DNA of 64,000 nt from an uncultured Mucispirillum sp. (GCA_944324495.1 CALUWN010000001.1:62001-126000); one strand, 5' to 3'; shown: positions 26,562 to 35,767, numbered from the stretch's first letter. Made by a program: numbers and translations. The notes: generated by a model from the letters alone, not told the origin.

Positions 26562-26630
26562 AAGGGGAGTAAAATGAGCAGAACCCTATTTATTTGTCAA
26601 TAAATGGGGTTCGCCTCAAAAGCTCCCCTT
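26562..26630. terminator. Nested inverted repeat between convergent genes
   Basis: An outer 8-base stem (26562-26569 with 26623-26630) encloses a second hairpin (GAACCC at 26581-26586 with GGGTTC at 26607-26612, extended by ATTTA/TAAAT). It starts 6 bases after the rhodanese stop and covers the stop codon of the convergent TorD-like gene. A T-rich tract follows on the right. It probably ends the plus-strand transcript; the nested form is unusual for a plain terminator. Confidence 0.6.
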
Positions 26631-27345
26631 ATGTATTTTTTAATTCATCATAAAATTCTTTCATTAGTTCTGTATCATATTTTACATAGTGTTTCATTAT
26701 TATTGCAACAGAAGCATAAAGGCTTGAATTTAAAGTGGATGCCTTTTCATATACTGCATTTGAAAATAAATCTATCCAAACTAAAATATGTTTTTCTGCA
26801 AACTCTATTTGGTCTTCTACGGTAGCTAATGTAAGGTTATAGTCTTTATCATCAACAAGTTTGCCAGTTAAATCACTTAATTTTTGCATATAAAGCATTT
26901 CTACACTAATATAATCTTCTGGTGATTTAATGTTTTCTGGCATTTGAAAATCTCTTGTTTTATATATGGCTTTTACTTTTTGCCATTCTTCCCCTTTTAA
27001 TAAACCATCGCTTGATAAATATGATGAGGCAGAAGCAGGTACATTTCCCATACCACTTAAAAAAAGTGCAGTAAATTCAATATTTAACCTTTGAAGAAAA
27101 TCTTCTTTATTTGTAAGATTTTTTTCGTTTTCAACATATTTTTCAAATAAATCGCAGGCATTATTATATTCTTCATCTTCAATATATTCTTTTAAATCTT
27201 TAAAGTATGAAAGATATTTTGAAGATACTCCTAAAAATTCTTCTGTTTGAATACCATTGAATATTCTATAAAAATAATTAAAAAAAGCACTTCGTAATAT
27301 GGAAGCATTTGTTAAATCAACTTGTAATTCTTCGCTAAATGACAT
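26629..27345 (-). CDS. TorD-like chaperone, paralogue B
   Basis: 238-residue helical cytoplasmic protein, paralogous to the one at 15346-16065. They share SVEMLYMQKL / SIEMLYLQQL in the middle and EKHILVWIDLF / QAHILTWINEF near the end, with the same length. The family assists assembly of Tat-exported molybdoenzymes. It is convergent with the rhodanese gene and close to the molybdopterin operon, so it is the best-placed candidate chaperone for that enzyme. Confidence 0.68.
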   Translation of the reverse strand: MSFSEELQVDLTNASILRSAFFNYFYRIFNGIQTEEFLGVSSKYLSYFKDLKEYIEDEEYNNACDLFEKYVENEKNLTNKEDFLQRLNIEFTALFLSGMGNVPASASSYLSSDGLLKGEEWQKVKAIYKTRDFQMPENIKSPEDYISVEMLYMQKLSDLTGKLVDDKDYNLTLATVEDQIEFAEKHILVWIDLFSNAVYEKASTLNSSLYASVAIIMKHYVKYDTELMKEFYDELKNT

Positions 27346-27438
27346 AGTAAACTCCCTAAAATTTTTTATAATATACTATTATTTTACTTATTTTACAATA
27401 TCATTATTTTAATAATAAAAATGTTACAAAAGAAAATA

Positions 27439-27467
27439 TTGACATATTGTATCTGCTTGTATAATAA
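27439..27467 (+). promoter_or_regulatory. Promoter of the toxin locus
   Basis: A perfect TTGACA at 27439 is followed by TATAAT at 27460 (15-base spacer) or TAATAA at 27462 (17-base spacer). It lies about 25 bases before the ATG of the 1507-residue gene. Confidence 0.55.
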
Positions 27468-27491
27468 TAAATCATTACCTATAGGTGTTTT

Positions 27492-30400
27492 ATGAAAAAT
27501 AAAATAACAAATTATGTAATAAGTTTATATGGAATTATTGCTGATAAAATATATATTTGGCATCCTGAAAGTATTGATGAAAGTTTTATTAGTCAATATG
27601 CTAAAAGTGGGTATTTAAAGTATAATGAAGAAGGATATAATAATTATGGGAAAGATAAAATCTTTGTAAAGTTAAATAAAGATAAAGATAATTCCCTAAT
27701 AAATTTAGATAACAATATCCAATATATGAAGTGGAAATATACCAAATCTAGTAAATTTATTGTCTTTAAAGAAACGGCTTCTACAGATATTATAAATGAC
27801 TTTATTTTTGATATGTTTATATTTTATGCAAACAAATTATATAATATTATTTTAACGGATAAAAATAAATTAATAAAAGAAAGGCAAGATAAATTATATA
27901 AATATATAGAGAATAGCAGGCCTAAGGATAAAGATACGGATAGAAATAAGTCTAAAAATGATGATAATACTGAAGAGTTAACATCTGAACAAGCTTATTT
28001 AAATACAATAAACCTTTCATTTGAATATTTACGCTTTATGGAAACCGTTTTAAAACGTTTTTTAAATAGGGTAAATCATAGCAATGATAATGAATATTAT
28101 CCAATAAATGATACATATGATAATGTACTTGATTTAGATAAGCTTGCCATTATGCTTGTATCACTTTTTTATCGTGAACCTAAAATTTTTACTACGCATA
28201 AAGATTATCGTACTGCTCTTAGCAGTTTTATTACTAAATATAAAAAATATGATTATAGAAAACAAAATGATTTACTAACTGATAGATATAATTTAATTCT
28301 TTTCAGCTTTTTTCATGTATACATTGCAACTGCAAGTGTTAAACCTAAAAATGAGTTTGATAAATTATTTTATTTTTTTAGTATATTAGATATAGATATT
28401 CTTCTTGAAAATGAGTATTACAATAGCTTTATGCAAGAATGTATCAAATTATTTTCTTTATTAAATATACATAAATTTATTATTAACCATAAAGAAGATA
28501 CATTATATGATATTATTAAGGATTTAGAAAATAAAATTACAAAGAATGGACTAACACATCATAATAAGTTGAATTTATATGATTATTACGAAAAAATATT
28601 TAATAAGTTTTTAAATAGTTATTCTGATTATGTAGAAGAAATTAATGCAACTATGCATGCTTTTGGTGTACAACGGGAATCAGGAAAATATTTTAATGTT
28701 TCTATAAAAAATGTGTTTACAATACCGAATATTAATATTGCATTTTTTCGTGATAAAATAATATATTCTCCAATAAAGGGAAAAGATAATAGAATTGTTA
28801 TTATACTGCAAGTTTATGATAGTATACAGCAGTCTATAAAAAATATACTGCCAGAGCAAAAAGATGTAGAAATCATAATAATCTTATATAGTTATGAGCA
28901 GAAGCAGACAGATTTTGTAATTAATTTAGATGGTTTAGAAAGTGGTCAAAATGATAGATGTACTTTTTTTTGGTATGATGTAAATGATGAAAGTTTAATT
29001 AAATTATCCTGCAAATATACTGTAAAAGAATCAATATCCAAATATGGTTTAGCTTATAAATGTGGCACCCCTAGAAATGAACATGATGAAGTATTATATT
29101 ATCCAGAATACAGCCGTATACATGTAAGCTATAAAAATAAAACAATAATTTTCCTTAATTATAATAAATATCTAAAGTCTGATAATGATTTTAATGCAGA
29201 TTTAACTCCTGGTAAAATTGTTTTAGCTAATAGGTATACTACTGCATTGTATTCTAAAGGTGGTATTTGCTTATATGGTGGTGCAATGAATGCAAAAGAA
29301 GGGCTAAGCACTATTACAAATGGTAAGTTTGAATTAACAATCAATGCTAAGGTTGATGACAAGATATTGTTTGATAAAAATGATATTAATAGTTTAATTT
29401 CATATTTACATATCCCAGTAACAGGTGAAATTATAGCTGGTAGTGTTACTTATAAACAAATGAAGGAGATAGTAGATAATAAAGAACAGATAGTAGAATA
29501 TTTAATATATAAGTTTAATTTTACACCATATGATAAAACATTATCGCTTGTTGGTAAAATATCACTATCTAATAAATATTTTCATAAGATCAAACAACAA
29601 GAATCTAAAGATTCTAGTGATAATGATGAAGTTGTCCATAATTACACAAAAGGTATAATTATTAACCATAAAGAAAAAATACAAGGTAAAACAACTAGGA
29701 ATATTGTTATAAATAATGGTGATTTGCCATTACATTATAATTTTGAATCAACAGTATTAATTGATCATAAAATAGATAAAAATAAAGATAAAGATAAACA
29801 ACCACAAAATAGTATTACAACATTATCATTAAAAACTACAGCAAAAGATGAAGGGCTTAATGTGGTAGAAGGTATAAAAGAAAACGAGTATATTTTATGG
29901 TTATATATGGATAATAATAAGAAAATTTACCCACTTTATAATCCAAACGGTATGCCTGCAATGGGAGATGAAGTATCAATACAAGTTCCTAAAGCGTGGA
30001 AAAGAAGTGAGATAATAAACAAACAAATGGAAGTAAAAATATTTCCTTACTCACTTTTTTATAAAGATGCATTAAAAATAAAAGAGCTTTACAGTGTTGA
30101 AGCTAATAAAGATAGTAATGAAGAAGATAAATCATATAGAGAACAATATATTAATAACATTATCAAGAAAATAAAAAATTCTAGTTTTGATAATGAAGGT
30201 AACCCTCTTTTTAATAAGAGTGCCATATTAAACTTTCCTGAAGATAGTATAGGACTAACAATTAACTCTATAGAAGTATTACAACAAAATTATAATAGTG
30301 TTAAAATGTATGCAAAATTTAATAACCCTTATCACATTGACTGTAATGAAATAGAATGGGTTATAATATATCATAAAAAGCAAGATTATGATAAAATAAT

Positions 30401-32015
30401 TAATGCAATACTAAATGACCAAAAAAATAATAAAATACTAACCTTCCTAAAAATTAATAGAAAACTGACCAACCTAAAAATTAGTGCAATTCCAATCGAC
30501 CAAAATAATAATACAAATAATAGTCCAAATAATACAAAATCAGCAGAAGATATATTAAAGGAGTTTGGAGTTTACTATCAAGCTATAAAAACCATAAAAG
30601 GGGAAGTTTTAGAATATAATTTTGATAAAACATATATATTACATTCTGTATTAATTTGTGCCTTTTACAAAGGGCATTTTTATGGTCAACCTAAGTTGTT
30701 TGAAATACAGCAGCCAGTATCATTATTTTTTAACGGAAAGAAATTATACATTGAAGATAATATTGATAATAAAATAGCCTATGAATTTGTGGCAAGAAGT
30801 GGCCATTCAAAAAGCAGCTTATGGGCAGAAAATAGTAAAAATCAAATATTTGCTGTTGATGACCCATTGTACTCTATATTTAATCCTATGGTTTATCCTA
30901 TGCTAAATTCTATATTTAAGCCTAAATTTTATTATGATGAACTTTCTTTATGTGTGGAGGAAGGTGAATATTACATAAGTATTCCAGAAACATATATTAA
31001 GCAAAATGCTAATAATAAAAATAGTAAAGGCAGCAAAGAAAATAATGATAAATCAAATGAAAATAACTATGTAGATAACGCAAAAGATAACAGCATGGGT
31101 AATATAAATGATAAATATATTGCTTTCAAACCCATTTATAGTAATGAAAATGATTATATAAAAGATTATAAAATACATGGTGGTAAAAATTATGAAAGCA
31201 CATATGGTATAAATTTATATAATAAATATAATGAATTTATAAATTCATTTTATAAGTTGATAAACCAAAAAAATGATGATATTTATATAAAAGATTATGT
31301 TGCTCCTATAAAATTGCAAGTATCATATTTTCTTGATATAGATTTAAGAGCAAACCCTTCAAACCCTAATGGAGTTAAATGGCAGTCGCAAAAAAGTAGT
31401 ACCGGTTGTAAAGATGCTTGTGATAAAATATTAAATAGTGCGGGTATAGAAAGAAGTGGACTAAGATTACTTAACTATGAAAATATCAAGATTAATGAGG
31501 GTGATAAAGATACTGTATCTGTATTTATTTTAGCAGTGGAAAAACACCGTGAGTTTAAGTTCAAGCCCGGAACATCAGAAGTAGATAAATCTGGTCCAAA
31601 AATTATTGATGATATTAAAGCAAAAGATAGTTCATTTGATGAAACGAAACAAGAAATTTATCTAGAACCAATACCAGAAAACTTACAGTATGCTTTAGAG
31701 TATATAGATAGTGAGCTTGAAAAAGGTTATCCAGTGCTTATAGGTGTTGATGAGCGCTTTGATAAGAGAATAAAAGATGACGAAGAACGTTATAATGAGC
31801 CAGCCTTTACTACAGACCATTTTGTAGTGATAGTTGGTAGAAAATATGATTCTAAAAGAGTTCCAAAGTATATATTCTATGATGTTAGAACTGCACACGA
31901 GAACAAAGGAGCATCAGATGAGAATACCTTACGGGTAGAAGGTAATTTTTTGAAAGGAACATATAATAATTATTTAAGTTATGTTGTAACAGAAGTTAGG
32001 CGTAATGTTCGTTAG
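27492..32015 (+). CDS. Large multidomain toxin-like protein with C-terminal papain-like domain
   Basis: 1507 residues, no signal peptide and no transmembrane segment seen. Residues 1 to about 400 are mainly helical. The middle is beta-rich, with repeated Ig-like patterns. Residues about 1076-1250 resemble the L,D-transpeptidase-like domain of T6SS effectors (FNGKKLYIED, VARSGHSKSS, EEGEYYISIPE, then IHGG at 1228-1231), but the catalytic Cys position reads STYGINL, so it is probably inactive. The C-terminus has a papain-like triad: Cys1306 (STGCKDAC), His1443 (TTDHFVVIVGR), Asp1464 (IFYD). Two exported proteins follow, as expected for immunity to a cell wall-acting effector. A peptidoglycan amidase effector is an inference; no secretion genes are in view. 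Confidence 0.6.
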   Translation: MKNKITNYVISLYGIIADKIYIWHPESIDESFISQYAKSGYLKYNEEGYNNYGKDKIFVKLNKDKDNSLINLDNNIQYMKWKYTKSSKFIVFKETASTDIINDFIFDMFIFYANKLYNIILTDKNKLIKERQDKLYKYIENSRPKDKDTDRNKSKNDDNTEELTSEQAYLNTINLSFEYLRFMETVLKRFLNRVNHSNDNEYYPINDTYDNVLDLDKLAIMLVSLFYREPKIFTTHKDYRTALSSFITKYKKYDYRKQNDLLTDRYNLILFSFFHVYIATASVKPKNEFDKLFYFFSILDIDILLENEYYNSFMQECIKLFSLLNIHKFIINHKEDTLYDIIKDLENKITKNGLTHHNKLNLYDYYEKIFNKFLNSYSDYVEEINATMHAFGVQRESGKYFNVSIKNVFTIPNINIAFFRDKIIYSPIKGKDNRIVIILQVYDSIQQSIKNILPEQKDVEIIIILYSYEQKQTDFVINLDGLESGQNDRCTFFWYDVNDESLIKLSCKYTVKESISKYGLAYKCGTPRNEHDEVLYYPEYSRIHVSYKNKTIIFLNYNKYLKSDNDFNADLTPGKIVLANRYTTALYSKGGICLYGGAMNAKEGLSTITNGKFELTINAKVDDKILFDKNDINSLISYLHIPVTGEIIAGSVTYKQMKEIVDNKEQIVEYLIYKFNFTPYDKTLSLVGKISLSNKYFHKIKQQESKDSSDNDEVVHNYTKGIIINHKEKIQGKTTRNIVINNGDLPLHYNFESTVLIDHKIDKNKDKDKQPQNSITTLSLKTTAKDEGLNVVEGIKENEYILWLYMDNNKKIYPLYNPNGMPAMGDEVSIQVPKAWKRSEIINKQMEVKIFPYSLFYKDALKIKELYSVEANKDSNEEDKSYREQYINNIIKKIKNSSFDNEGNPLFNKSAILNFPEDSIGLTINSIEVLQQNYNSVKMYAKFNNPYHIDCNEIEWVIIYHKKQDYDKIINAILNDQKNNKILTFLKINRKLTNLKISAIPIDQNNNTNNSPNNTKSAEDILKEFGVYYQAIKTIKGEVLEYNFDKTYILHSVLICAFYKGHFYGQPKLFEIQQPVSLFFNGKKLYIEDNIDNKIAYEFVARSGHSKSSLWAENSKNQIFAVDDPLYSIFNPMVYPMLNSIFKPKFYYDELSLCVEEGEYYISIPETYIKQNANNKNSKGSKENNDKSNENNYVDNAKDNSMGNINDKYIAFKPIYSNENDYIKDYKIHGGKNYESTYGINLYNKYNEFINSFYKLINQKNDDIYIKDYVAPIKLQVSYFLDIDLRANPSNPNGVKWQSQKSSTGCKDACDKILNSAGIERSGLRLLNYENIKINEGDKDTVSVFILAVEKHREFKFKPGTSEVDKSGPKIIDDIKAKDSSFDETKQEIYLEPIPENLQYALEYIDSELEKGYPVLIGVDERFDKRIKDDEERYNEPAFTTDHFVVIVGRKYDSKRVPKYIFYDVRTAHENKGASDENTLRVEGNFLKGTYNNYLSYVVTEVRRNVR

Positions 32016-32042
32016 AAATAATATAACTAGGAGGAATTTATA

Positions 32043-32801
32043 ATGCGAGCAATTTTTTTATCAATATTATTTTTGTTGTTACCACTATTTTATCCAGTAG
32101 GCTATAGTGCCTTATGTAAGGATAAGCCACAAGACTTTCCAGATAACCTAACAGGTAAATGGATAAGGTTAGATAATATGATAGTTCCTCATATGGAGAT
32201 TAGGTATAACCCAGAACATGAATGTAAAGATATGGTTTATAACAATGGATCATCTAAAAAATGCTATACAGCATATAAATTTGCAACAAGTTCAGGTTCA
32301 ATGGAATTTGATTATGTAGAAATAGATAAAAAGAATAATCAATTTTCATTAAGATATACAGGAACAGAAATGCAACCCGAAGAAGTGGTGCAAGTTTTAA
32401 AAAATGGCAAGTATGTCCCATATGATAAGAATGATACCGAGTTATTTCAAGCTTCATATGCAGGTAAATTATCAGGCTATAAATATAAACTGGTTTATGA
32501 GAAAGATTTATTAAAAAGAGTAATAATGCGTCCCACATATATCCCTAAGGTAGATGGTTATGAAATTGATGATTATCAGTTAATTTGGTATAATTATTAT
32601 TACATAGAATTTATTAATCAAATGAATAATACTGATTTCATATCAGTTGCCCCATATTTTCAAGAATATGGTGAAAATGTTAGATATGATGGTCCAGTGT
32701 TAGTATTTATAAGGGCAGATAAGTTAAAAGAATATGGTATACCAGTATATGATTATAAATCAGGTAACAAATCATACTTTTACTACAAAAAACCATATTA
32801 A
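32043..32801 (+). CDS. Exported putative immunity protein, copy 1
   Basis: 252-residue protein of no family I recognise. A Sec signal peptide covers about residues 1-23 (FLLLPLFYPVGYSA), so the mature form is periplasmic. Three cysteines occur early in the mature part (ALCKDK, HECKDM, KKCYTA). The rest is beta-rich with many Tyr and Asp. It starts 27 bases after the toxin-like gene behind a strong AGGAGG site. A periplasmic partner directly after a protein with a papain-like domain fits an immunity role. Function is inferred from position only. Confidence 0.6.
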   Translation: MRAIFLSILFLLLPLFYPVGYSALCKDKPQDFPDNLTGKWIRLDNMIVPHMEIRYNPEHECKDMVYNNGSSKKCYTAYKFATSSGSMEFDYVEIDKKNNQFSLRYTGTEMQPEEVVQVLKNGKYVPYDKNDTELFQASYAGKLSGYKYKLVYEKDLLKRVIMRPTYIPKVDGYEIDDYQLIWYNYYYIEFINQMNNTDFISVAPYFQEYGENVRYDGPVLVFIRADKLKEYGIPVYDYKSGNKSYFYYKKPY

Positions 32802-32833
32802 TTTTTTATAAATACATAAACGAGGGGCTTATA

Positions 32834-33592
32834 ATGCGAGCAATTTTTTTATTAATATTATTTTTGTTGTTACCACTATTTTATCCAGTAAGCTATAGTG
32901 CTTTATGTAAGGATAAGCCACAAGACTTTCCAGATAACCTAACAGGTAAATGGATAAGGTTAGATAATATGATAGTTCCTCATATGGAGATTAGGTATAA
33001 CCCAGAACATGAATGTAAAGATATGGTTTATAACAATGGATCATCTAAAAAATGCTATACAGCATATAAATTTGCAACAAGTTCAGGTTCAATGGAATTT
33101 GATTATGTAGAAATAGATAAAAAGAATAATCAATTTTCATTAAGATATACAGGAACAGAAATGCAACCCGAAGAAGTGGTGCAAGTTTTAAAAAATGGTA
33201 AGTATGTCCCATATGATAAGAATGATACTGAGTTATTTCAAGCTTCATATGCAGGTAAATTATCAGGCTATAAATATAAACTGGTTTATGAGAAAGACTG
33301 GTTAGAAAGAGTAATAATGCGTCCCACATATATTCCTAAGGTAGATGGTTATGAAATTGATGATTATCAGTTAATTTGGTATAATCATTATTACATAGAA
33401 TTTATTACCCCAGAGAATAATACTGATTTCATAGCAGTTAAACCATTTTTTCAAGAATATGGTGAAAATGCGGAAAATGATAGTCCTACTTTAGTATTTA
33501 TAAGGGCAGATAAGTTAAAAGACTATGGTATACCAGTATATGATTATAAAGCAGGTAACAAATCATACTTTTACTACAAAAAACCATATTAA
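32834..33592 (+). CDS. Exported putative immunity protein, copy 2
   Basis: 252 residues, near-identical to the preceding gene. Changes include Leu-Leu-Lys to Trp-Leu-Glu near residue 156 and a cluster between about 195 and 220 (INQMNN versus ITPENN; VRYDGPVL versus AENDSPTL). The signal peptide and three cysteines are kept. The ribosome site is GAGGGG. The cluster of changes in one segment suggests altered partner specificity while the core is retained, as often seen in arrays of immunity genes. No toxin gene separates the two copies. Confidence 0.6.
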   Translation: MRAIFLLILFLLLPLFYPVSYSALCKDKPQDFPDNLTGKWIRLDNMIVPHMEIRYNPEHECKDMVYNNGSSKKCYTAYKFATSSGSMEFDYVEIDKKNNQFSLRYTGTEMQPEEVVQVLKNGKYVPYDKNDTELFQASYAGKLSGYKYKLVYEKDWLERVIMRPTYIPKVDGYEIDDYQLIWYNHYYIEFITPENNTDFIAVKPFFQEYGENAENDSPTLVFIRADKLKDYGIPVYDYKAGNKSYFYYKKPY

Positions 33593-33656
33593 TGATTAAT
33601 ATTTTTTATGAAAAATTTTTAGATTTTATAAAAATAAATTTTTTTAAAAAAAGTGC

Positions 33657-33687
33657 TTGACAAATTAAAAAAAATTTGAGATAAAAT
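33657..33687 (+). promoter_or_regulatory. Promoter of the CAU tRNA gene
   Basis: A perfect TTGACA at 33657 is followed by TAAAAT at 33682 (19 bases) or the less similar GATAAA at 33680 (17 bases), about 20 bases before the tRNA. Confidence 0.5.
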
Positions 33688-33705
33688 ACTTCCTGTTAAT
33701 AATAA

Positions 33706-33780
33706 GGGCCAATAGCTCAGTTTGGTTAGAGCCACCGGCTCATAACCGGTAGGTCCTAGGTTCAAGTCCTAGTTGGCCCA
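33706..33780 (+). tRNA. tRNA with CAU anticodon (Met or lysidine Ile)
   Basis: Full cloverleaf: acceptor GGGCCAA with TTGGCCC, D arm GCTC/GAGC, anticodon stem ACCGG/CCGGT with loop CTCATAA (anticodon 33741-33743), and T arm CCTAGGTTCAAGTCCTAGT. The discriminator is A and CCA is not encoded. It is not an initiator tRNA by acceptor pairing. Elongator Met and Ile2 cannot be separated surely by eye; the T loop TTCAAGT is like that of E. coli Ile2. Confidence 0.93.
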
Positions 33781-33783
33781 TTT

Positions 33784-33814
33784 AGGGGAGTTTTTACTCC
33801 CCTTTTATTTTTTT
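33784..33814 (+). terminator. Terminator after the tRNA
   Basis: AGGGGAGT (33784-33791) pairs with ACTCCCCT (33796-33803), followed by TTTATTTTTTT. It begins 4 bases after the tRNA and stops its transcript before the Nif3 gene. Confidence 0.85.
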
Positions 33815-33842
33815 AGTATAAGAAGGTATTTAGACTTATTTT

Positions 33843-34955
33843 ATGGCAACTACTAACGAAATAATTCATTTTTTAGAGAATGGTTTTGCTGATATCAGTA
33901 AACAGTCCAAGTGGGATTTTTCTGGTAAACAGGTTTTCACAGGTGATAAAGAGATTACTAAAATAGCCTTAAGTTTAGATGCAAAATATAATATCATTGA
34001 AAAAGCAATTGAAAAGGGGTGTGAGTTATTGATTACTCATCACCCCCTTTTTTTTCACGAGTGCAAAGGTATTGATGTTACTAACCTAAACTATAAGAAA
34101 GCTGTTACTGCCATAAAAGGTAATCTAGATATTTTAAGCTATCATACAAATATAGATATTGCAGATAACGGCACAAATGACTATATATGCAGCCTTTTAA
34201 ATGCTGAAATGGAAAATGGTTATCTAAGTATAGAAGGCGTTGAAGAAGTATATAAATTTGCTGTTTTTACCCCATATGATTATAAAGACCAAGTTTTTAA
34301 TGCTATTACAAATGCAGGGGCTGGCTCATTATATGGCAATTATTCTTCCTGCGGTTTTATTGCAGAAGGAGCAGGGCTTTTTACTCCTTTAGAAAATGCA
34401 AAACCTTTTGTGGGGGAAGTTTTAGAGCCTCAAGTTGTTGATGAAGTAAAAATTGAAACCATAGTACTTAAAAAAGACATTAATAATGTTATAAAAGCTA
34501 TGAAAGAAGTTCACCCATATGAAGAAGCAGCTTATGATATTATAAAGCTTGAAAACAATCTTCCTTATGGTTTTGGAAGAATTGCCAACCTTAATAAAAC
34601 ATATTCTTTAAAAGAATTTATATCATTTGTAAAAGAAAAGTTAAATATAACTAATATTAATACTAATATGGAAGATACTGCACCATTTAATAAGATAGCA
34701 GTATGCACTGGCTCTGCTGCGTCACTTTGGAAAGATGCCTTAAAAAAAGGCGTAAATGTACTTTTAACTGGTGATATGAAATACCATGACGCACTTGATG
34801 CTTATGAAAATGGTATATGTATAATAGATGCAGGGCATCAAGGTACAGAAGAAATATATATGAACCATTTATCAGAAATATTAAAAAAACAATTTAATAT
34901 AGAAGTTATAGTGCTAAAACAAGAAACTCAAATAATTAACTGGGGAGGTAAATAA
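33843..34955 (+). CDS. Nif3-like dinuclear metal protein (DUF34)
   Basis: 370-residue Nif3/YqfO family protein. Metal-site motifs are ITHHPLFF (His-His) near residue 65, SYHTNID near 97, and AGHQGTEE near the C-terminus. A YqfO-type insert domain in the middle (about 130-235, ending VHPYEEAAYDI) explains the length beyond 250 residues. The function is not firmly known; proposals include GTP cyclohydrolase-like activity and metal handling. It lies 3 bases before the zinc-ribbon gene, a gene pair found in many bacteria. Confidence 0.9.
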   Translation: MATTNEIIHFLENGFADISKQSKWDFSGKQVFTGDKEITKIALSLDAKYNIIEKAIEKGCELLITHHPLFFHECKGIDVTNLNYKKAVTAIKGNLDILSYHTNIDIADNGTNDYICSLLNAEMENGYLSIEGVEEVYKFAVFTPYDYKDQVFNAITNAGAGSLYGNYSSCGFIAEGAGLFTPLENAKPFVGEVLEPQVVDEVKIETIVLKKDINNVIKAMKEVHPYEEAAYDIIKLENNLPYGFGRIANLNKTYSLKEFISFVKEKLNITNINTNMEDTAPFNKIAVCTGSAASLWKDALKKGVNVLLTGDMKYHDALDAYENGICIIDAGHQGTEEIYMNHLSEILKKQFNIEVIVLKQETQIINWGGK

Positions 34956-34958
34956 TCA

Positions 34959-35678
34959 ATGCAGGAAACACTAGAACAACTTATTGAACTTCAAAAAATT
35001 GACTCAAAAATCGCATCAATTGAGGGGGTAATAAAAAATACTCCGTCACAAATCAAGGCAGTAAAAGAAAAATATGAAAAGGCAACTTCTGGTTATAACA
35101 GCATAAAAGAAGCTCTTGATGAAAATAAAAAAAATTACCTTGCTTTAGAAGCAGCATTAAACGAGAAAAAAAACAGCTTAATGAAATCTCAAAACAAACT
35201 TTCTTCTGTTCAAAATACTAAAGAATACGAATCTGTTGTTAGAGAACTTGATGTTTTAAAGAAAACTATCACAGATGATGAAAACAAATTAAAAGATATG
35301 ATGAATGATGATTTCAAATATGAATCAGAGCTTAGCAAAATAGTAGAATTAAAAGAAAGTTTAGAAAAAGAATTAGCAGAAGTTTCATCATCTAAAGCAG
35401 ATGAAGATAAAGAACTTCATGAAGAACTTGAAAAATTAATTGAAGAAAGGCAGGCACAAGCTTCTAAAATTAAAAAAAGCACATTAATGAAATATGATAG
35501 AGTGAGAGCTCACCGTCATAACATAGGTATTGCTTCTGTAAAAGATGAAGTATGTAATGGCTGCTATATGCATATTCCACCACAACTTTATGTGGAAGTA
35601 AAAAAGGATACTGATATACATACTTGCCCACACTGCCAAAGGATACTTTACTATATACCTCCAAAACCTGTAGAGTAA
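34959..35678 (+). CDS. Coiled-coil zinc-ribbon protein (DUF164)
   Basis: 239 residues. Residues 1 to about 170 form a long antiparallel coiled coil rich in Lys and Glu. The C-terminus has a four-cysteine zinc ribbon (CNGCYMHIPPQ and CPHCQRILYY). This is the DUF164 family of C4-type zinc-ribbon proteins, with a nucleic acid-binding or chaperone-like role proposed. The start is 3 bases after Nif3 with a GGGAGG site. A hairpin terminator follows. Confidence 0.88.
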   Translation: MQETLEQLIELQKIDSKIASIEGVIKNTPSQIKAVKEKYEKATSGYNSIKEALDENKKNYLALEAALNEKKNSLMKSQNKLSSVQNTKEYESVVRELDVLKKTITDDENKLKDMMNDDFKYESELSKIVELKESLEKELAEVSSSKADEDKELHEELEKLIEERQAQASKIKKSTLMKYDRVRAHRHNIGIASVKDEVCNGCYMHIPPQLYVEVKKDTDIHTCPHCQRILYYIPPKPVE

Positions 35679-35714
35679 AAATTGGGATATTTTATAATAA
35701 TATAAAAAATTTAT

Positions 35715-35767
35715 AAAGCATACTTGATTTATGACGAATATAATATCATAATAGAGTATGCTTTTTT
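35715..35767 (+). terminator. Terminator after the zinc-ribbon gene
   Basis: AAAGCATACT (35715-35724) pairs with AGTATGCTTT (35755-35764), followed by more T. The loop is about 30 bases and can form a smaller AT hairpin. Confidence 0.7.

Larger units (their letters stand above)
32043..33592 (+). repeat. Tandem gene duplication, 791-base period
   Basis: The segment from 32043 repeats from 32834 with very high identity over the first three quarters. Differences cluster near the 3' end of each copy and in a few single bases. The copies include the ribosome-binding region only loosely (AGGAGGAATT versus GAGGGGCTT), so the duplication boundary lies close to the start codon. Confidence 0.95.

Noticed and set aside
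27492-32015. Rearrangement hotspot (Rhs) or contact-dependent (CdiA) toxin
   Set aside because: I see no YD repeats, haemagglutinin repeats or signal peptide in the 1507 residues.
32254-33329. Antisense reading frames of 94 codons within both immunity-like genes
   Set aside because: They appear twice only because the gene is duplicated. They lie wholly within coding sequence and have no ribosome site.
33706-33780. Initiator tRNA-Met
   Set aside because: The first acceptor pair is G-C, not the mismatch of initiators, and the anticodon stem lacks the three G-C pairs in a row.
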